64,000 bases of DNA from Polymyxa betae (taxonomy: Eukaryota > Endomyxa > Phytomyxea > Plasmodiophorida > Plasmodiophoridae): contig RBZT01000734.1 in NCBI GenBank assembly GCA_003693705.1, positions 26,703 through 90,702 on the forward strand. Direction: 5' to 3'. This document shows positions 27,964-39,512 of this stretch, one piece after another. Position 1 is the stretch's first letter. Each line of letters starts with the position of its first letter. The position numbers and the translations under genes were made by a program. A model generated the notes under the pieces. It made no database searches. It was given only the letters and a program-made list of their open reading frames with translations, and had not been told where the DNA came from.

Positions 27964-29017
27964 CTAAAAATTCTCAACCTGGCCAGTCAACTCGACTCGA
28001 ACATGATGCTTGCCGGATTTCGAAGTGATAGTGATGATGCTGATCGGCTGTCGTGCCTTTGAGCTAACAATCTGAGGGATCATGAGAAATGCGAGAAAAC
28101 GGTTCAAAAGTTCTCTGACGCATGTCATTCTATTTGCATCGAATGTTTTAACTGTACATTTGCCAGCATATCTCGGGTTTCTTTGCTTGCACATGATCTT
28201 CTCATCAAAACTGAACATAAGTTATTTCTGATCTAAAACTTAAGCAGACAAAGTTCTACCTCATTCTGAACTTCAGTCTTCTTCGTTTCTGCCGAATATA
28301 CAGGAATGGGACTTTCTGGTCTTTCGCTAAGCGGTCAACATAAGCTGCCTGTAATATGTTGTTCAGCAATGATATTAATTGATAACACCAATGAACAACT
28401 TGCCCTATAGAAAGGTCTTTTGCCATCTACATATTCTATTATTAATGCGGGTGCATGGAGACCTAAATCGGGTTGCTTAAGAGAAGGCAAGACATGATGG
28501 CTGATGCCGACCCTGACGATGGACCAAATCCACTAATCAGGTCTCAGTCTGCGTCATGCAAAGTGTTCCATCTCGATTGCTTACTGTGACGTATTGAAGA
28601 CCATTCGTATATTCGAGGGCCAGACGATTCCATCATTTGTGTGAAAGAGGGAACAGGTGCCTCCTCTCTCTCAGATCTTGAATGACGATCACTAGCAATT
28701 GTGTTAAAGATCGGCGACGAGCTCTACAAGCACATTTACCGGCTGCGATCGTCTTCTTCCAATTCCTGCTTAGAAATCTGAGAGTCATTCTGGTCGCTTT
28801 CTTTCTGAGGCGAATCCTCTCGGCCATCGAATACCCAAACGTCGGTTGGTTCCGAAACTCCCGCCGCCAGTGACTTACGAATTTCGGATTCCAGGTCGCT
28901 ATCGCTTTCCATGGGCTCGTTTGGGCTCTCTTTGGGCAGGCTTCGTAGAAGCGCCTCATAACCTCTGACGCTCCGATATCTTTTGCTATAGTCGCGATCA
29001 GCAGCAGCAGCATCCAT
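27964..29017 (-). CDS. unrecognised protein, acidic N-terminus and folded C-terminus
   Basis: Exons joined by frame: an acidic N-terminal exon from 29017 (MDAAAADRDYSKRYRSVRGY to ELEEDDRS); a 49-nt intron; RDRHSRSEREEAPVPSF to GPRIYEWSSIRH; a 72-nt intron; VGISHHVLPSLKQPDLGLHA with IIEYVDGKRPFYR; a 55-nt intron with a GC donor (GCAAGT...ACAG); AAYVDRLAKDQKVPFLYIRQ; a 49-nt intron; SFDEKIMCKQRNPRYAGK to the stop at 27964. Total near 280 aa. I do not recognise the family; the C-terminal half (VKTFDANRMTCVRELLNRFL, then HHVRVELTGQVENF) looks like a mixed alpha/beta domain. Every join keeps frame, which supports a real gene. It follows another minus-strand gene closely. Confidence 0.5.
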
Positions 29018-29049
29018 GATTGATGACGCAGTAATGATTGTTTCTATGT

Positions 29050-29820
29050 TTAAGTTAGTATGAGAGGGTTCCTGCAACCTCTGCTGTCCACTAAACAAAC
29101 CCTAATAATGTCGACTCTCTTAATTTCACTTTCTAGCATGTATGCTGTTCTTGCAATCGTTATAGCTGTTGGCGATGTCTCCAACTATGACTAAGCGATC
29201 ACTCTGCCTGCCGATGTCTAGTTTGGGATCCCATCAAGGTCCTACAGAATACTCTCCATCTGTGATGAGCTGGCCATGGCCGCTGACGCTTCGTGCTGAT
29301 CATCGACGTGGTGTGACGGGGGAAAGAACGCTGGCGTGGACGCCGCGAGCCATATTTGCTGCAACGAATATGAGACCTTTGACTTGTTGTACTGTAGTTT
29401 AAGAGAAGCAACAGAGTTCCATATCATTTGTAGGCAGTTGAGCTATTAGCTAACATGACGAAAATTTTCGTTTTCGTTCTCAAACGACAAGCACGTAAAC
29501 AAGGAGAGCGAGCTTCGACCCTTTTCCAGCTCGTATCAGATTCACCAGATTCCAGAAATATAACATATCATCCAAAGTATTCTGCATATCGAAGCTTTTG
29601 GATTTCATCTTCTGTTTCACTGCCTCTCAGGACCTAAAAATATTCAATCTTGCAATTCGATCCAGCCTATGTTTTATGTCATTTAAGATGCAGAAAAGCA
29701 CGTCGGGAATTGCTGCGCTGAGACCCGACAGACCTCGCAAAAACCATCTCTGGATAGTCGTCGTAGCAGCATCGTCGATCTCGGATTGTCTCGTGAACGA
29801 TGGGTGGTGGCAATGCTAAT
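29050..29820 (-). CDS. unrecognised protein with helical segments, 5' end not found
   Basis: The coding sequence can be followed from about 29810 downwards: IDDAATTTIQRWFLRGLSGL, FCILNDIKHRLDRIARLNIF; short intron; FDMQNTLDDMLYFWNLVNLI with a Lys-rich turn and ALLVYVL; intron; LNCLQMIWNSVASLKLQYNK to QMESIL; intron of about 61 nt; LETSPTAITIARTAYMLESE to the stop at 29050-29052. The composition suggests amphipathic or membrane-associated helices. No start ATG is visible in frame, and the 5' part runs into the divergent ZNF706-like gene, so the true start or a first exon is unresolved. Family unknown. Confidence 0.35.
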
Positions 29821-30088
29821 AAGACCATGATGTCCAGACAGAGGAACCAGGACAAGCTGGCCAAGCAGAAAGCAGGCGGGAACAGCCAGCTGAAAGAGAA
29901 GCAGAAGATCATGAATATCATCTGCAAGGTTTTTTATTCGATCGACTTTATTTATTTTTTTGAATTCGGTTTAGGTCTGTAGACAATCTTTCATGTGTAC
30001 TACGACCATGGTCGATATGCAGACCCATCACCAAACTCGACACCCGAAGCTCTCCTTCGAACAATGTTTCGACGCTCCGAAGAATTAA
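29800..30088 (+). CDS. small C2H2 zinc-finger protein, ZNF706 / At2g23090 type
   Basis: Two exons with a 45-nt intron at 29930-29974. The N-terminus MGGGNANKTMMSRQRNQDKL with KQKAGGNSQL is the 4F5/SERF-like basic region of this family. After the splice, C-K-V-C, QSFMCTTTMVDMQ, then H-HQTRH-PK forms a single C2H2 finger. The usual family length (about 75 aa) matches. Members in plants and animals are small cytoplasmic or nuclear proteins of poorly defined function; human ZNF706 binds structured nucleic acids. The gene is divergent from, and slightly overlaps, the uncertain minus-strand gene that ends at 29050. Confidence 0.88.
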
Positions 30089-30218
30089 ACGCCATGTAAC
30101 TGTCCCGATAGTGTAATAGAGAGCTGTACTTCTTACAGACTGCTAGAAGCCGCTCATAGCTGGAAATGCTATCGTCAGCTAGTCCATCGTATCCGTTTAC
30201 AAGACGCGATGCTTGCTG

Positions 30219-30404
30219 TCAAACTGCTGACGTCTTCACGTCAAACATCATTAAGCGATGTGGATTTCTGCTGGTGCGACACTTTTGGTTATCCAACGCT
30301 CGTATATTGGCAGCGTTAATAACCTGGTTCTCCTCCGAATCGGTGTGCTGCAGGGTGCCTTTCTTTGGTTCGAGATTGTTGCGCTCCATTTGAACCGTCT
30401 TCAT
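30219..30404 (-). pseudogene. decayed copy of the Ala-rich secreted protein gene
   Basis: The minus-strand translation contains GTLQHTDSEENQVINAANIRALDNQ, which matches the piece GGLQHADSEETRAVNAANMKALDAS of the secreted protein encoded at 7819-9009 (about 15 of 24 positions alike). DNA similarity is visible over the same stretch. Upstream and downstream translations are broken by stops and no signal peptide precedes it. It is therefore a paralogue relic, or one surviving exon of a diverged paralogue. Direction is minus, the same as the intact gene. Confidence 0.65.
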
Positions 30405-31242
30405 CCCGCCTGTTTTCGAACGTCTTCAAAAGGTGAGAGTTCGCTCGCCTATCGATGCGTTCTTGGCATCTCTTTTTAGAGTACTTCAATTGAAATGCTC
30501 GATATGAGAGAATCCTCTCCCAGATGCTAAACGAGATAACCGGAGACAGATTTCACCGGATCGCGTTCTTGTATAGGTTGCGATCGAGTCAGTTTGGGAC
30601 AACAATACGATCAAATAGCTTTGCATGTCGAAACAATGCTAAAGTTAGCCGACAGAATGAAATTGAGTTCGTTGATCGAAATTTACTGGCAAGAAAGGTT
30701 GAGCTTATTCGTAAGATATCTGAGCGGAATCTGTCTATAGAATATGTATCCCTTTTTGGTTAATTATTGTACATAAACCCATTCCTGCTCTGTTTCCGTC
30801 TCAGCTACCCTTCAAAGAGAGCTACTTCCTTGCCCTCATGAGCCGAACGAAGTTTCAGTCTGCCCACGAGCTGTTGTACGGTGAACGTCATGCACATTGA
30901 CCCCGTTCAGCAAGCAAGTGACGTCTGTCCGAGCAGATATAGCTGTTTAAAGCTTATCAAACCAAATCCTCATTGAAAATTGCCCTCAATCAAAGCAATT
31001 ATGTACGTCCAATCCCTTATGTCGTAATCCCGTCATAAAGAAGAATTCTTTAAGACATTTGGAGGGCAATTTAACACCGAATCATGGCGAGCATAGTTTA
31101 ATGCCATGCCGTCGGGCGGCTGACATCGCAAGCGTCTACTTTTAACTCTAACTACTGGCATCATTCCCCAGTGCCACTGAGTATTCGAATTGGCGAGATC
31201 CTACGGCACCAGCATGACCACCCTCTTTTTAGAATTATACTG
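30405..31242. other. gene-poor stretch, no supported gene
   Basis: Short open frames only (for example 30524-30763, plus strand, 79 codons) without domain, splice partner or compositional support. The stretch lies between the pseudogene relic and the HNH relic and looks like decaying or intergenic DNA. Confidence 0.45.
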
Positions 31243-31952
31243 AAAATAGCATAAAACCATCAGGAGTGCTAAAAACGGACCTGTTATTGGAGACGCTACC
31301 AGGGCTGTAAAACGTGGCAAATGGAAGTATGTCCGACAACAGGAGGATGAAGAGATCGTTGATTCTGATGGATGGATTAAGCGCGTCAGACCAACTCCAT
31401 TGCCTAGTCTGTTTACCGAATTCGAATGGGCGAGATTGGATCAGTTCAACGAAGCAACTAATCAAGACGTTCACAGAGCTTTTCTTCCTAAGACCAAAAG
31501 CGGGAAATTTTACATCGTACTTCCAAGTTCTTATTTCAGCGATGAAATGGTCGCTTTCCTTAGATCTATTGGAGTAAAATCTACATTTCTCAGGAGTCCA
31601 GAGGAGTTAGAGGTTAAAGATGAAGCATTTTCTTTCGGAAGGCTCCAGTGAGGCAGACTAACCTCGTCATTGAGAATAACGATATTCATAAATTTAAAGA
31701 ATTTTTTAAAGTTGTCTATAAAATCAATAGAAGAGGATGGGATAGTCATACGACCATGGAGAAGCGAAGACGGATACCTCATACCTGTGAGTGTAGTTAC
31801 ATAAGAAAGGGCTAAAACGCAATCACTACATCCACAGGTTGCTGATGACGCATCTCGTGCCCAGTTCAGAGCGCGTGAAAGAACTTGATCATATAAATCA
31901 GGTAAGAACCGACAATAGATTAACCAATTTGCGCTGGTGCTCGAGAGACTAA
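31243..31952 (+). pseudogene. broken HNH homing-endonuclease-like gene
   Basis: The end reads NHYIHRLLMTHLV, then ELDHINQVRTDNRLTNLRWC up to a stop at 31950. This is the C-terminal half of the HNH fold seen in NUMOD/HNH endonucleases of phages, giant viruses and selfish introns (IHRL...; D-H-I-N; D-N-R-L-x-N-L-R-W). The preceding strand motif EDGYLIPVSV lies in another frame (31772 frame), so a frameshift occurs near 31795. Upstream in that frame is a 136-codon open stretch (31243-31651: RGKWKYVRQQEDEEIVD; LPSLFTEFEWARLDQF) ended by one stop. It is best read as an inactivated mobile or virus-derived gene. Introns could explain one break, but not the change of frame inside the HNH region. Confidence 0.55.
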
Positions 31953-33201
31953 TGATCTGAATCGTGATTTAGGTTAGACGATATGGAGGCGATTATAATG
32001 GACCCTGGTCGTGGAATGGTCATGACTGAGAAGGCGCTGGGTGTAAGTCGAGAAGGGCGTCGTCTATTCGCTCTTATCATACATCAGATAGGTATAAACC
32101 ATTCGTAGCGAATGGTTTACCATTTCATCATGTCCTGTTACCACTTTTAGTTTCTTTCGAAGTTTTGTTAACATCGTATCGCTGTGAATTTCGGGTTTCA
32201 TTGATTTCATTTGATTTATCAGTGTTTGGAACTCTTCGAAGTTCATATTCTATGATGGGACTTCTTCATATTTTACCGTCTCTCTCGTTTTTGCTGTTGG
32301 TCGTTCAATAGTTCCTGCTCACGTCGTCCAGACACGAGCAGAAGGACGAGGACAAGCTCATAGAAGTCGTTGGAGGTTCGGTAATTTATTTAATTGATTC
32401 GCTCTTTACTGATTTCTATGTTTTGTTTCTGTTCATGTTTTTTGCTGTTGTTCACCCATACTTTCTGAGCCATCGTTACTTGGAGCTTGAGGATCGTCTT
32501 TTGATTTTCTTTAATTCGGTTTTGAATGATAATATATCGATTTTGATGTGTATGCCACATTGAGATTGACAAAGTGCTCTATCAGTTTCTTAACATTGAA
32601 TTTTTTGCCATTCTGCCAGTTTTTCCCAACTCGCTCTGTGTATAACATTACCATCTTTTATAAACTTCTGTGGTGCGGTCTCGCCTTCATTCGTCGCCAT
32701 CCTTTCTCCTTCCTGCTTTCTATCGTCTGCTAGTTGATGCAGCAGGGAGAACATCCTCGACTCTTTTGTCGCTGAAGGCTGATGTTTTCTTGATGAAGGC
32801 TGAAAAATTTCAACGTGAGATATATTAACAGTGATTGCGATGATCTGCTTCAATGATCTTGGTCTTGACTTTGGTTACGCAGGGAGCTTTCTGAGCTATT
32901 ATCTTTCCATTAAGTTACTCAGGTGAAAGTTCATATCGTAGGCCTGACAACATTCGAAACTGCTTCTTTGGTTATTTTGGAAGTTTGCCTTTTGTCCATC
33001 GAAACACTTCCATCATCTACTTTTGAATTCTTGCGTCAAAGCACGAGAGGATTCCTGTGCCAAACAAAGCTTGTCTCAACGCTGCATGTAGCGAAGCAGA
33101 GCCATTTTCCTTGTCACTATTGCTAAACAGCGGCTTTGGGAGCATCATATCTCATCAATACATTTCGGCTGATAAATCGATTTAGTAAAATTTAGAACGG
33201 T
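31953..33201. other. weakly coding stretch, nothing firm
   Basis: Three minus-strand open stretches (32064-32246, 32390-32572, 32590-32853) are rich in Lys, Glu and Gln and could be exons of a coiled-coil protein, since parts such as IIIQNRIKENQKTILKLQ have heptad character. I could not join them with consistent splice signals and frame. No recognisable domain, RNA gene or repeat. Confidence 0.3.
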
Positions 33202-33485
33202 TTAGATATGAAAAGGATCCTTTGGGCTGGACTGATTAGAACGTAATTCTTTGACCAGCATAGCCAATGCTTCTGGATTTAAACCTGCTTCACATAAACT
33301 GACCAATATGGCCAATGCTTGCCGATCTAGCCCTGTATTCAAGATTGAAGATATCTCATGCAAAACTGTGACATCGATCAGGGCGAGCATCGATGACGTA
33401 AATTAGACGTACGATCAAGAGCGCGATCGGCCTCAGACTGCTTGGCGTCTTTCCTGTCGGCGCCTCGATTGACGCTTTCTCTCAT
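33202..33485 (-). CDS. MZT1: MOZART1, gamma-tubulin complex microprotein
   Basis: Two exons. Exon 1 starts at 33485 ([24 protein letters not shown]). A 47-nt intron at 33366-33412 joins it to [20 protein letters not shown], then [20 protein letters not shown], which is the whole MOZART1 three-helix domain. The ATG at 33390 (MLALIDVTV) is intronic and gives a false N-terminus. Total about 80 aa, normal for the family. MZT1 binds the N-termini of GCP proteins and is needed to recruit or activate the gamma-tubulin ring complex at microtubule-organising centres. Confidence 0.93.
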
Positions 33486-33873
33486 CGCCAGGAATGATAA
33501 CGACCACTATCCGCACTATGACAGTTATATAATCGAATATTGCATAATGTGATTTAAACGTTGAGTATATGACAGCTAATACCAAAAGTAATACAAGTTA
33601 ATTAGTGAAGCTGCTGAATCTCACCTATTGTACGAAGAATTCCTGGGCTTGCGGTATAAAACAGCAATTTTACTGATAACAACAGACCTTAGTGGGGTTC
33701 TCCAAATTAAATCTGCAGAACGGCAAATGCCAATAAATGTCGTATATCGGATTTACTACAATCACAATAAAAATAAAATTTGGGCCTCTGCTGGTCAGTC
33801 TGCCTTTCGCAGGATAAAACCACTCCAACAGATTTGGTCGCGGACGGCATTTTTGCAGCGACATTTAACTGCG
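33486..33873. other. short divergent intergenic region
   Basis: It separates MZT1 (minus) from the folate-receptor-like gene (plus). The frame of the latter stays open upstream to 33628, but that extension lacks any signal-peptide or domain character and is probably leader DNA. Confidence 0.5.
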
Positions 33874-34767
33874 ATGTTTAATTGGAGATGGGCGATTTGT
33901 ATCGTTCATCTCGTGGCTTTGGCCAGTCCCTTCCCGATGTCATCAGTTAGCTGCTCAAAACCGAAGCCGCAGCTGCTCTCCTACTGCCATCGCTACTCAG
34001 AATCGACCTGCTGTCGCCAGCAGCACGACCAGCAAATTTTACAGAATGTCGCTGGTCTGCACGCCTCATCTGGTGACGAATCATTCTCGGCCGAATGTAT
34101 CGCTTGGACATCCCGCATGGCGTGCTCTGTCTGCGATCCACGAATATCAGGTCCCGACCCAATGTACAGCGACATTTGCCCATCAACATGTCGTTCCTGG
34201 TATGAAGCCTGCCATAAAGATCTATTCACCAATCATATTCGAACTGGACTACTAGCACCATGTAATCCAATGTCGCTGGTTTGTAGCTCACTAAGTGATA
34301 TCTTCAATGACGACCACATCACATTTTGTGCTCGATCCGGGTTTCGCGTCGCCGAAATCGATTCCGATCTGTGTTATCGTGGCGACGAACCGCGATCTGC
34401 TCCAAGATCACCTCGAGCTGAACGTCAACGTCCTCCGCCAACTTTCAATCGATCATGGTTGGGAATCGGCATCGCTCTGGCTTTAATCTTGGTCAAGATT
34501 CTGGTGACCGGCCAACCTAGGCCTGAGCCAGACCAACCTTTATCTGAAGATGAGATTATAGCCAGGAGGGCGCTCCTTGTTCAGAAATGGGCTGAACGAA
34601 ATTCTATCAATTTAACAAATGAGGACGGAACTGAACCAGTGAATCTGGAATCTGAAGTCGTTGCAACGGAACCGGGTTCAGTTTCAGTTGAAAATGACCA
34701 AGTATCAGATGCTCTGTCCGAACAAAGTATTAATGTACCAAAAGCACCTATTCCATTAAATACATAA
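33874..34767 (+). CDS. folate-receptor-like single-pass membrane protein
   Basis: An intronless ORF. The start chosen is the ATG at 33874, because MFNWRWAICIVHLVALASPF is a signal peptide; an ATG at 33628 would bury it. The ectodomain is Cys-rich with the folate-receptor pattern: YCHRYSESTCCRQQ, then ECIAWTSRMACSVCDP, SDICPSTCRSWYEACHKDLF, and CARSGF, spacing close to plant and protist Folate_rec proteins. One TM follows (WLGIGIALALILVKILV), then a cytosolic tail of about 80 aa, acidic at the end. Animal relatives bind folate or riboflavin; ligand here is unknown. Type I topology is predicted: ectodomain outside or luminal. Confidence 0.72.
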   Translation: MFNWRWAICIVHLVALASPFPMSSVSCSKPKPQLLSYCHRYSESTCCRQQHDQQILQNVAGLHASSGDESFSAECIAWTSRMACSVCDPRISGPDPMYSDICPSTCRSWYEACHKDLFTNHIRTGLLAPCNPMSLVCSSLSDIFNDDHITFCARSGFRVAEIDSDLCYRGDEPRSAPRSPRAERQRPPPTFNRSWLGIGIALALILVKILVTGQPRPEPDQPLSEDEIIARRALLVQKWAERNSINLTNEDGTEPVNLESEVVATEPGSVSVENDQVSDALSEQSINVPKAPIPLNT

Positions 34768-34778
34768 TCAGCAGTATT

Positions 34779-37700
34779 TCAAATATTCATTGGGGCCTCG
34801 TTTTCTACGCCGTCGAACTCGCGGCTCAGAGGTCGAGGCCTTTTCAGGCGGCTGATATTGGGCTTGTTTGGGCTGGTTGGGCAAGATGTAGATTTAGATG
34901 GCCGTTCTGGTTTGGTAGGCGAGCTGTATGGAGGCTGCTTAAGCAAATTCTCCATTCGATTGGAAATCTCGTTCAGAGCGTGGTGGTGAACCTCGCGATA
35001 TCTCAGCTCGGATTCGAACTGCTGCTGGGCATCAATTGCTAACGACACTTGATCTTTGCAGACTTGACTGGTCTCTGAGAAATAATTACAAACGCCCTGG
35101 CGGATAGTTTTCACGTGAGATTCGGTGCTCAGCTGATGAGATTGGGTGCTTTCGAATATAGTCTGAACAGGTGACGACATGGCGGCGGAGCTTGACCTGA
35201 TCTCATCGTATCCTGGGCCCAGATAGTTCGTGAATTCGTCTGCAACATCAGCAACCGGTTGGCACGAGGTCGGAATTGTGTTCAGCGATTTCACAAGCGA
35301 TGTTAGCGAGGCCTGCGATTCCGTGATGTTCTGCGAGAGGAGTTGCTGTTCTGACCGACGAATGTCGGCATCGGCTGTAGAAGCAGCGCCGACTTTATCG
35401 CGAATGCCGCTGAACGATTGTATGAGGTTGGAGCTCATAGAATCGATACGAGAATCAATACTGGTGGCATGGGCACCAATCTCTTCAACAAGTTCGGCAG
35501 ATCGCGTCTGAACCATTTCGACCAGCTGCTGAACCAGCGAATCGCATTTCTGGCGAACTGATTTTTCTTGCTCGATGAATGACTGAATGAGCGACGTTCG
35601 GAGCTGGCCGACCTGTTGCTCGTGATGGTCCTGCTGAGACTTCATTGTGGCATCCAGCACGCTCCATTGCTGTTCAAGATCAATCGTCTTCTCTTGCATC
35701 TGAGTCAGCAAAGCCGACGAATTGGTCAAACCACCCTGCAGCGCGTTCTCCATCTCGTTTTGAAACGAATTCAACGAGGTCTGGAATCTCGTCTCCTGAT
35801 CTTCGCAAAAGCGTTTGATGTCAACTTGGAACGAGGACGTCTTTTGTTGGAGATCATCAAGTTTGGCACGAATTCGTTCTAGGTTCTGTGGAAGACCGTC
35901 CTCTTTCGTCACCGACGTCAAGAACGCGAACAGAATCGATAAATCGTTGTTCAAGGTGGAAGCCACGCGGACCATATTGTCCTGCAGACTCTTCGCCGAC
36001 TGGCTGACCGTGCTGGCCCAAGTGCGGGCGTTGTCGACAGCGATTTTGGTCCGGTTCGAGTGCAGTGCCAGAAAATCGTCCAGTGATTTACGGACGTCAA
36101 TTATATGGGCGCCGCACGACGAATGGCAGGCGGCGATGGCCTGAGCCTGCTCATGCATGGATTTGTCACGGCGTGAAATGGCCTCTTTGGCCTGGTCGCG
36201 CTCTTGTGTCATAGAGCAAAGCATCTGCGACAGTTGATCACATTTTGTCTGCCAATGATCCTGCTGTCGTGCCATCTCTTCCTGAAGACCATCCACTTCT
36301 TTAGCGTGGTTGTCTTTCATCTGCAGAGCTTCATCGCGTAACCGCTGATTTTTCTCGCTGATTTGATGCAGCTCCTGACGCAGAGATTCCATTTGTTCGC
36401 CCTGGCGTTCCAATGCAGTTTTGCCTTCAGCGAGTTCCCTCTCCATCTGTTCAAACTGCTCCGGAGGCAGAAAGACTCCAGATTTAGTTCGTTGAGCCTC
36501 CAGCTGCTTCTTAATGAGGCTCATATTCACCTGAAGGTCTCGAACGAAGGCTTTTTGAGTGACCCTGCAGTAGCTGTAAGACATGAGACCTCCCGTCGTT
36601 CTGTTCTTACTTTTGATTAACTTCGGGTCGATTGAGAATGTTCTTGGCCGTGTGAGCATATTCGAGCGTTTTCAGTGTTTCTTCGAGGCCTCGTTGCGAT
36701 GGAGAGATAGTCGCGATTAGAATGGTTTTTGCCTTTCCTCCAAGTGACTCTTGCAGCAATCGTGTCAGTTTACTTTCACGATATGGGATATGGCGTTGGC
36801 CTTGAACGAGGGAATTGATCACACGACCCAACGTTAGCAGTGACCGATTGATGTTTCCAGCTTCTTTGGCGCGCTGTCCAACAGCTTCGGATTTGCCGAC
36901 ACATTCGGATCCAGCCAGATCGACCAGATTTAGCTTTCCGATCTTGATGATACTTTCGCCATCAACTGTCGTCTCTTTCGTGTGAACTTTGACAGTAAAA
37001 ATTGTATGAGATCGAGACGACGCCGCATCTACCAGACATTCAGACGAGGGTAATGAAAGTGCAGGAATACTGAACTCATTTTGGTTTCAGCAGTTTTACG
37101 CCGATCCCAGCAACGGGTCAGTACGGTAAAAATATCAGTTGGGTCGACAACCAGAACCTTGAAAAGACAAATTCAGGGCAGCATTCAAGAGAAAAAATCT
37201 TCGTATCACCTCCTCTAAATTTGACACGAAAACGCCTTTCACGAGATCGTCAAAGATGCGGAGGTCGCCCTCATTAGAATCGGTCAACAGATCCAAAATT
37301 TCTTCAAACAGTTCTTAGCAAAATTTCTTATCAGGTGAAGAACGTAGATTACCTTCATTGTAGATTTCCAAACATGAGACATGCACCACACATTCATTGA
37401 CATCTTTTGTTTGTAATCGATCAAAGATCGCATGGATCGACCGGGGGATGATACCACAATCGACATTTCGATCGCCGTTCATGACAGGCCCCTGCATTGC
37501 TGTACAAATTGAGGCAGTTTTTTGCATGAAATGTTCGATTGCGTACTGTAGGTCTTTCCTGTTCCAGTTTGGCCATCTGTTTCGCTACACGTCAACAACA
37601 AAATCGTTTCAAAGTTGATACAGAGACTTACAAGCAAAAACCTAAAAAGAATGGTATAATCAGATTAATGAAGTCGAATAGCAGTGCACGCCTTACAGTG

Positions 37701-38006
37701 CAATTGAAACCCTCCAGAACTTCATCGACAATACCGGAGATGTCTTCAAATACCGATTCTTGTTGCGAAAATTCCCCAAAAACCGAATCGAATGCTGAAA
37801 AATATCCAATGTCAGGGATATTTAGGCGAATGCCCTCATGTATTACTGTAGGTCTTCTTGCAATCTTGGCCGCGAATCTCTGAGTGAACAGTCACTTGTC
37901 TCTCCTTGTTATTGCATGTGACGACAGTCGGATGACGTCCCTTGGATTCTGCCTCAGAGAGGGGCCGACATCGTACCACGACCTTGATGGCGTGTGCATT
38001 AGACAT
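34779..38006 (-). CDS. kinesin-5 (BimC/Eg5) mitotic motor
   Basis: Starts [20 protein letters not shown] at 38006. Motor exons: [19 protein letters not shown]-loop [11 protein letters not shown] (a 47-nt intron splits TYT); [21 protein letters not shown]; switch [44 protein letters not shown], the neck-linker sequence typical of kinesin-5. The long last exon (36659-34779) encodes about 600 aa of coiled coil, then a basic tail with S/T-P sites ([19 protein letters not shown]) in the BimC-box position. Kinesin-5 forms bipolar tetramers that slide antiparallel spindle microtubules; CDK phosphorylation of the tail is the known control in relatives. Introns are short throughout. Confidence 0.92.
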
Positions 38007-39512
38007 GACGAATATATTTTGAACTCCACCAACAGCACAGCAATTAAAGATGCGCGCCTAAACTTCACTCCACTGTGTAACCGAACCTCCATAGGATGGT
38101 TTTTTAACGCACTTGTAAATAAAAAATTGCGCACAAGATTTGCTGTCAGATTTCGCTTTCACTTGTGCGCACTTTGTTTTCCAAATACCCTACCGGTTTT
38201 ACTGAGTATCGAACGAACCTGCGACAAAGGATTCGTCTTTCCCCGCTCTTTGCGCCCGTTGCGCAGTACTGTATTCCAACTGAAGGCACAGAAGCCTTCT
38301 TTCTGATGGAAATCAGTACCGGTTCGCAATATTTGAGAAATCGTGATTCGAATCGAGTGATTCGAAGGGAGTGGAATAAAAGTTCGATAACATTCGACTG
38401 AAAAAATTGCCGGCAGAAGATTCCCACCGGCTCGCGAAAGAATGGTCCACAATCGGAGCTGAGCGAGATCGACTAATGATGCAGTGCTCTCAGGAGATAC
38501 TGCTCGGACGAAGTTGGAACTTTTTTTGTAGCGATACGTCATATGGTGTAATTGGAATTTGAGGATCCTTCACGATGCCTATATTGCAATATTGAAATTC
38601 GGACATTGAAAGTTCTCAAGGGTCACACTACAAAATGCTTGTGTGCTATGGACAAAGGAAGCACACAGGCATTGAAGTTTGAACTTTTTCATTTGTATTG
38701 AGCATGATCTTTTTTGGTTATGAACTAACTGCTCATGTAATGAAGAATTTCTTAATAGCAAGCCAAACTTTCTTTTTCCACAGTGCATAATAATTCCAGA
38801 AAGAACGTACCGTCTTCAAAACGTTTTGTTAAACCTCGAATAGATGGCATTCTATATGGTCTCTTGAATACAGGGCATGTGCCTGATAGGGAATCACTGC
38901 TGAAGGCATCCTCTGGACAAAAAAAGATCTCTCTTCAAATATAGCCATATGCCATATGCGAAATGTGCAGGGGAGACGATAGCTTACCGGACAGAAACAT
39001 AGATTCATTCGGAAGTTGTTATCAGCAAACACAGGGTCTGTCATTGAAAGAGAATAGACGAAAACAAGATGAAAGAGAATCTTTAGAAATGGGACTTCAA
39101 ATTCGGCCTGAGAGCCTTGTACAGCATCTACAAGACACCTTTGTTCTAAGTCATTGTAGGAACTGCATGTTCATGTTGACAGAAATGACTTCAGAACTAC
39201 TTTGCAGTGAGTTGTCATTTAAAAGTCGCGGTAAAGCGAATCGTCACCACATTTGTGATAATATTACTTGCATGATTCTAATCAATGATGAATTCCGCAT
39301 CCAAATTCGATAAAGGAAATGAATTCCCCGCTTCCATCATTTTATTGATGTCCATAATCCAACAACCTATAGAGTATAACTCACTATACTGTAGAATCGT
39401 GGCAGCTGGGATGGGAGTTGTAACGTAACTTGGCATATTCCTGGACTTGAATAAAGTCCGAGACACATCAAGAAGGCCGCTTCACTCCGGCTGTTTGCTC
39501 ACAATCATCGTC
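38007..39512. other. 1.5-kb divergent intergenic region, no supported gene
   Basis: Lies between the starts of kinesin-5 (minus) and tyrosyl-tRNA synthetase (plus). Open frames such as 38963-39313 (plus) and 38159-38542 (minus) have no recognisable domain, and the strands disagree. No tRNA, repeat or mobile element seen. It is unusually long for this dense region. Confidence 0.45.

Noticed and set aside
31836-31952. An intact HNH gene made by introns
   Set aside because: A possible intron (GTGAGTGTAG to CCACAG) would remove the conserved strand before IHRL, so a frameshifted relic is the better reading.
33366-33390. ATG at 33390 as start of MOZART1
   Set aside because: It falls in the 47-nt intron; splicing gives the conserved RALDLLHEISS junction.
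33628-33873. N-terminal extension of the folate-receptor-like protein
   Set aside because: The added residues would bury the signal peptide; the ATG at 33874 is the natural start.
38159-39313. Open frames of 70-130 codons in the kinesin-TyrRS spacer
   Set aside because: They occur on both strands, overlap each other and show no recognisable protein features.
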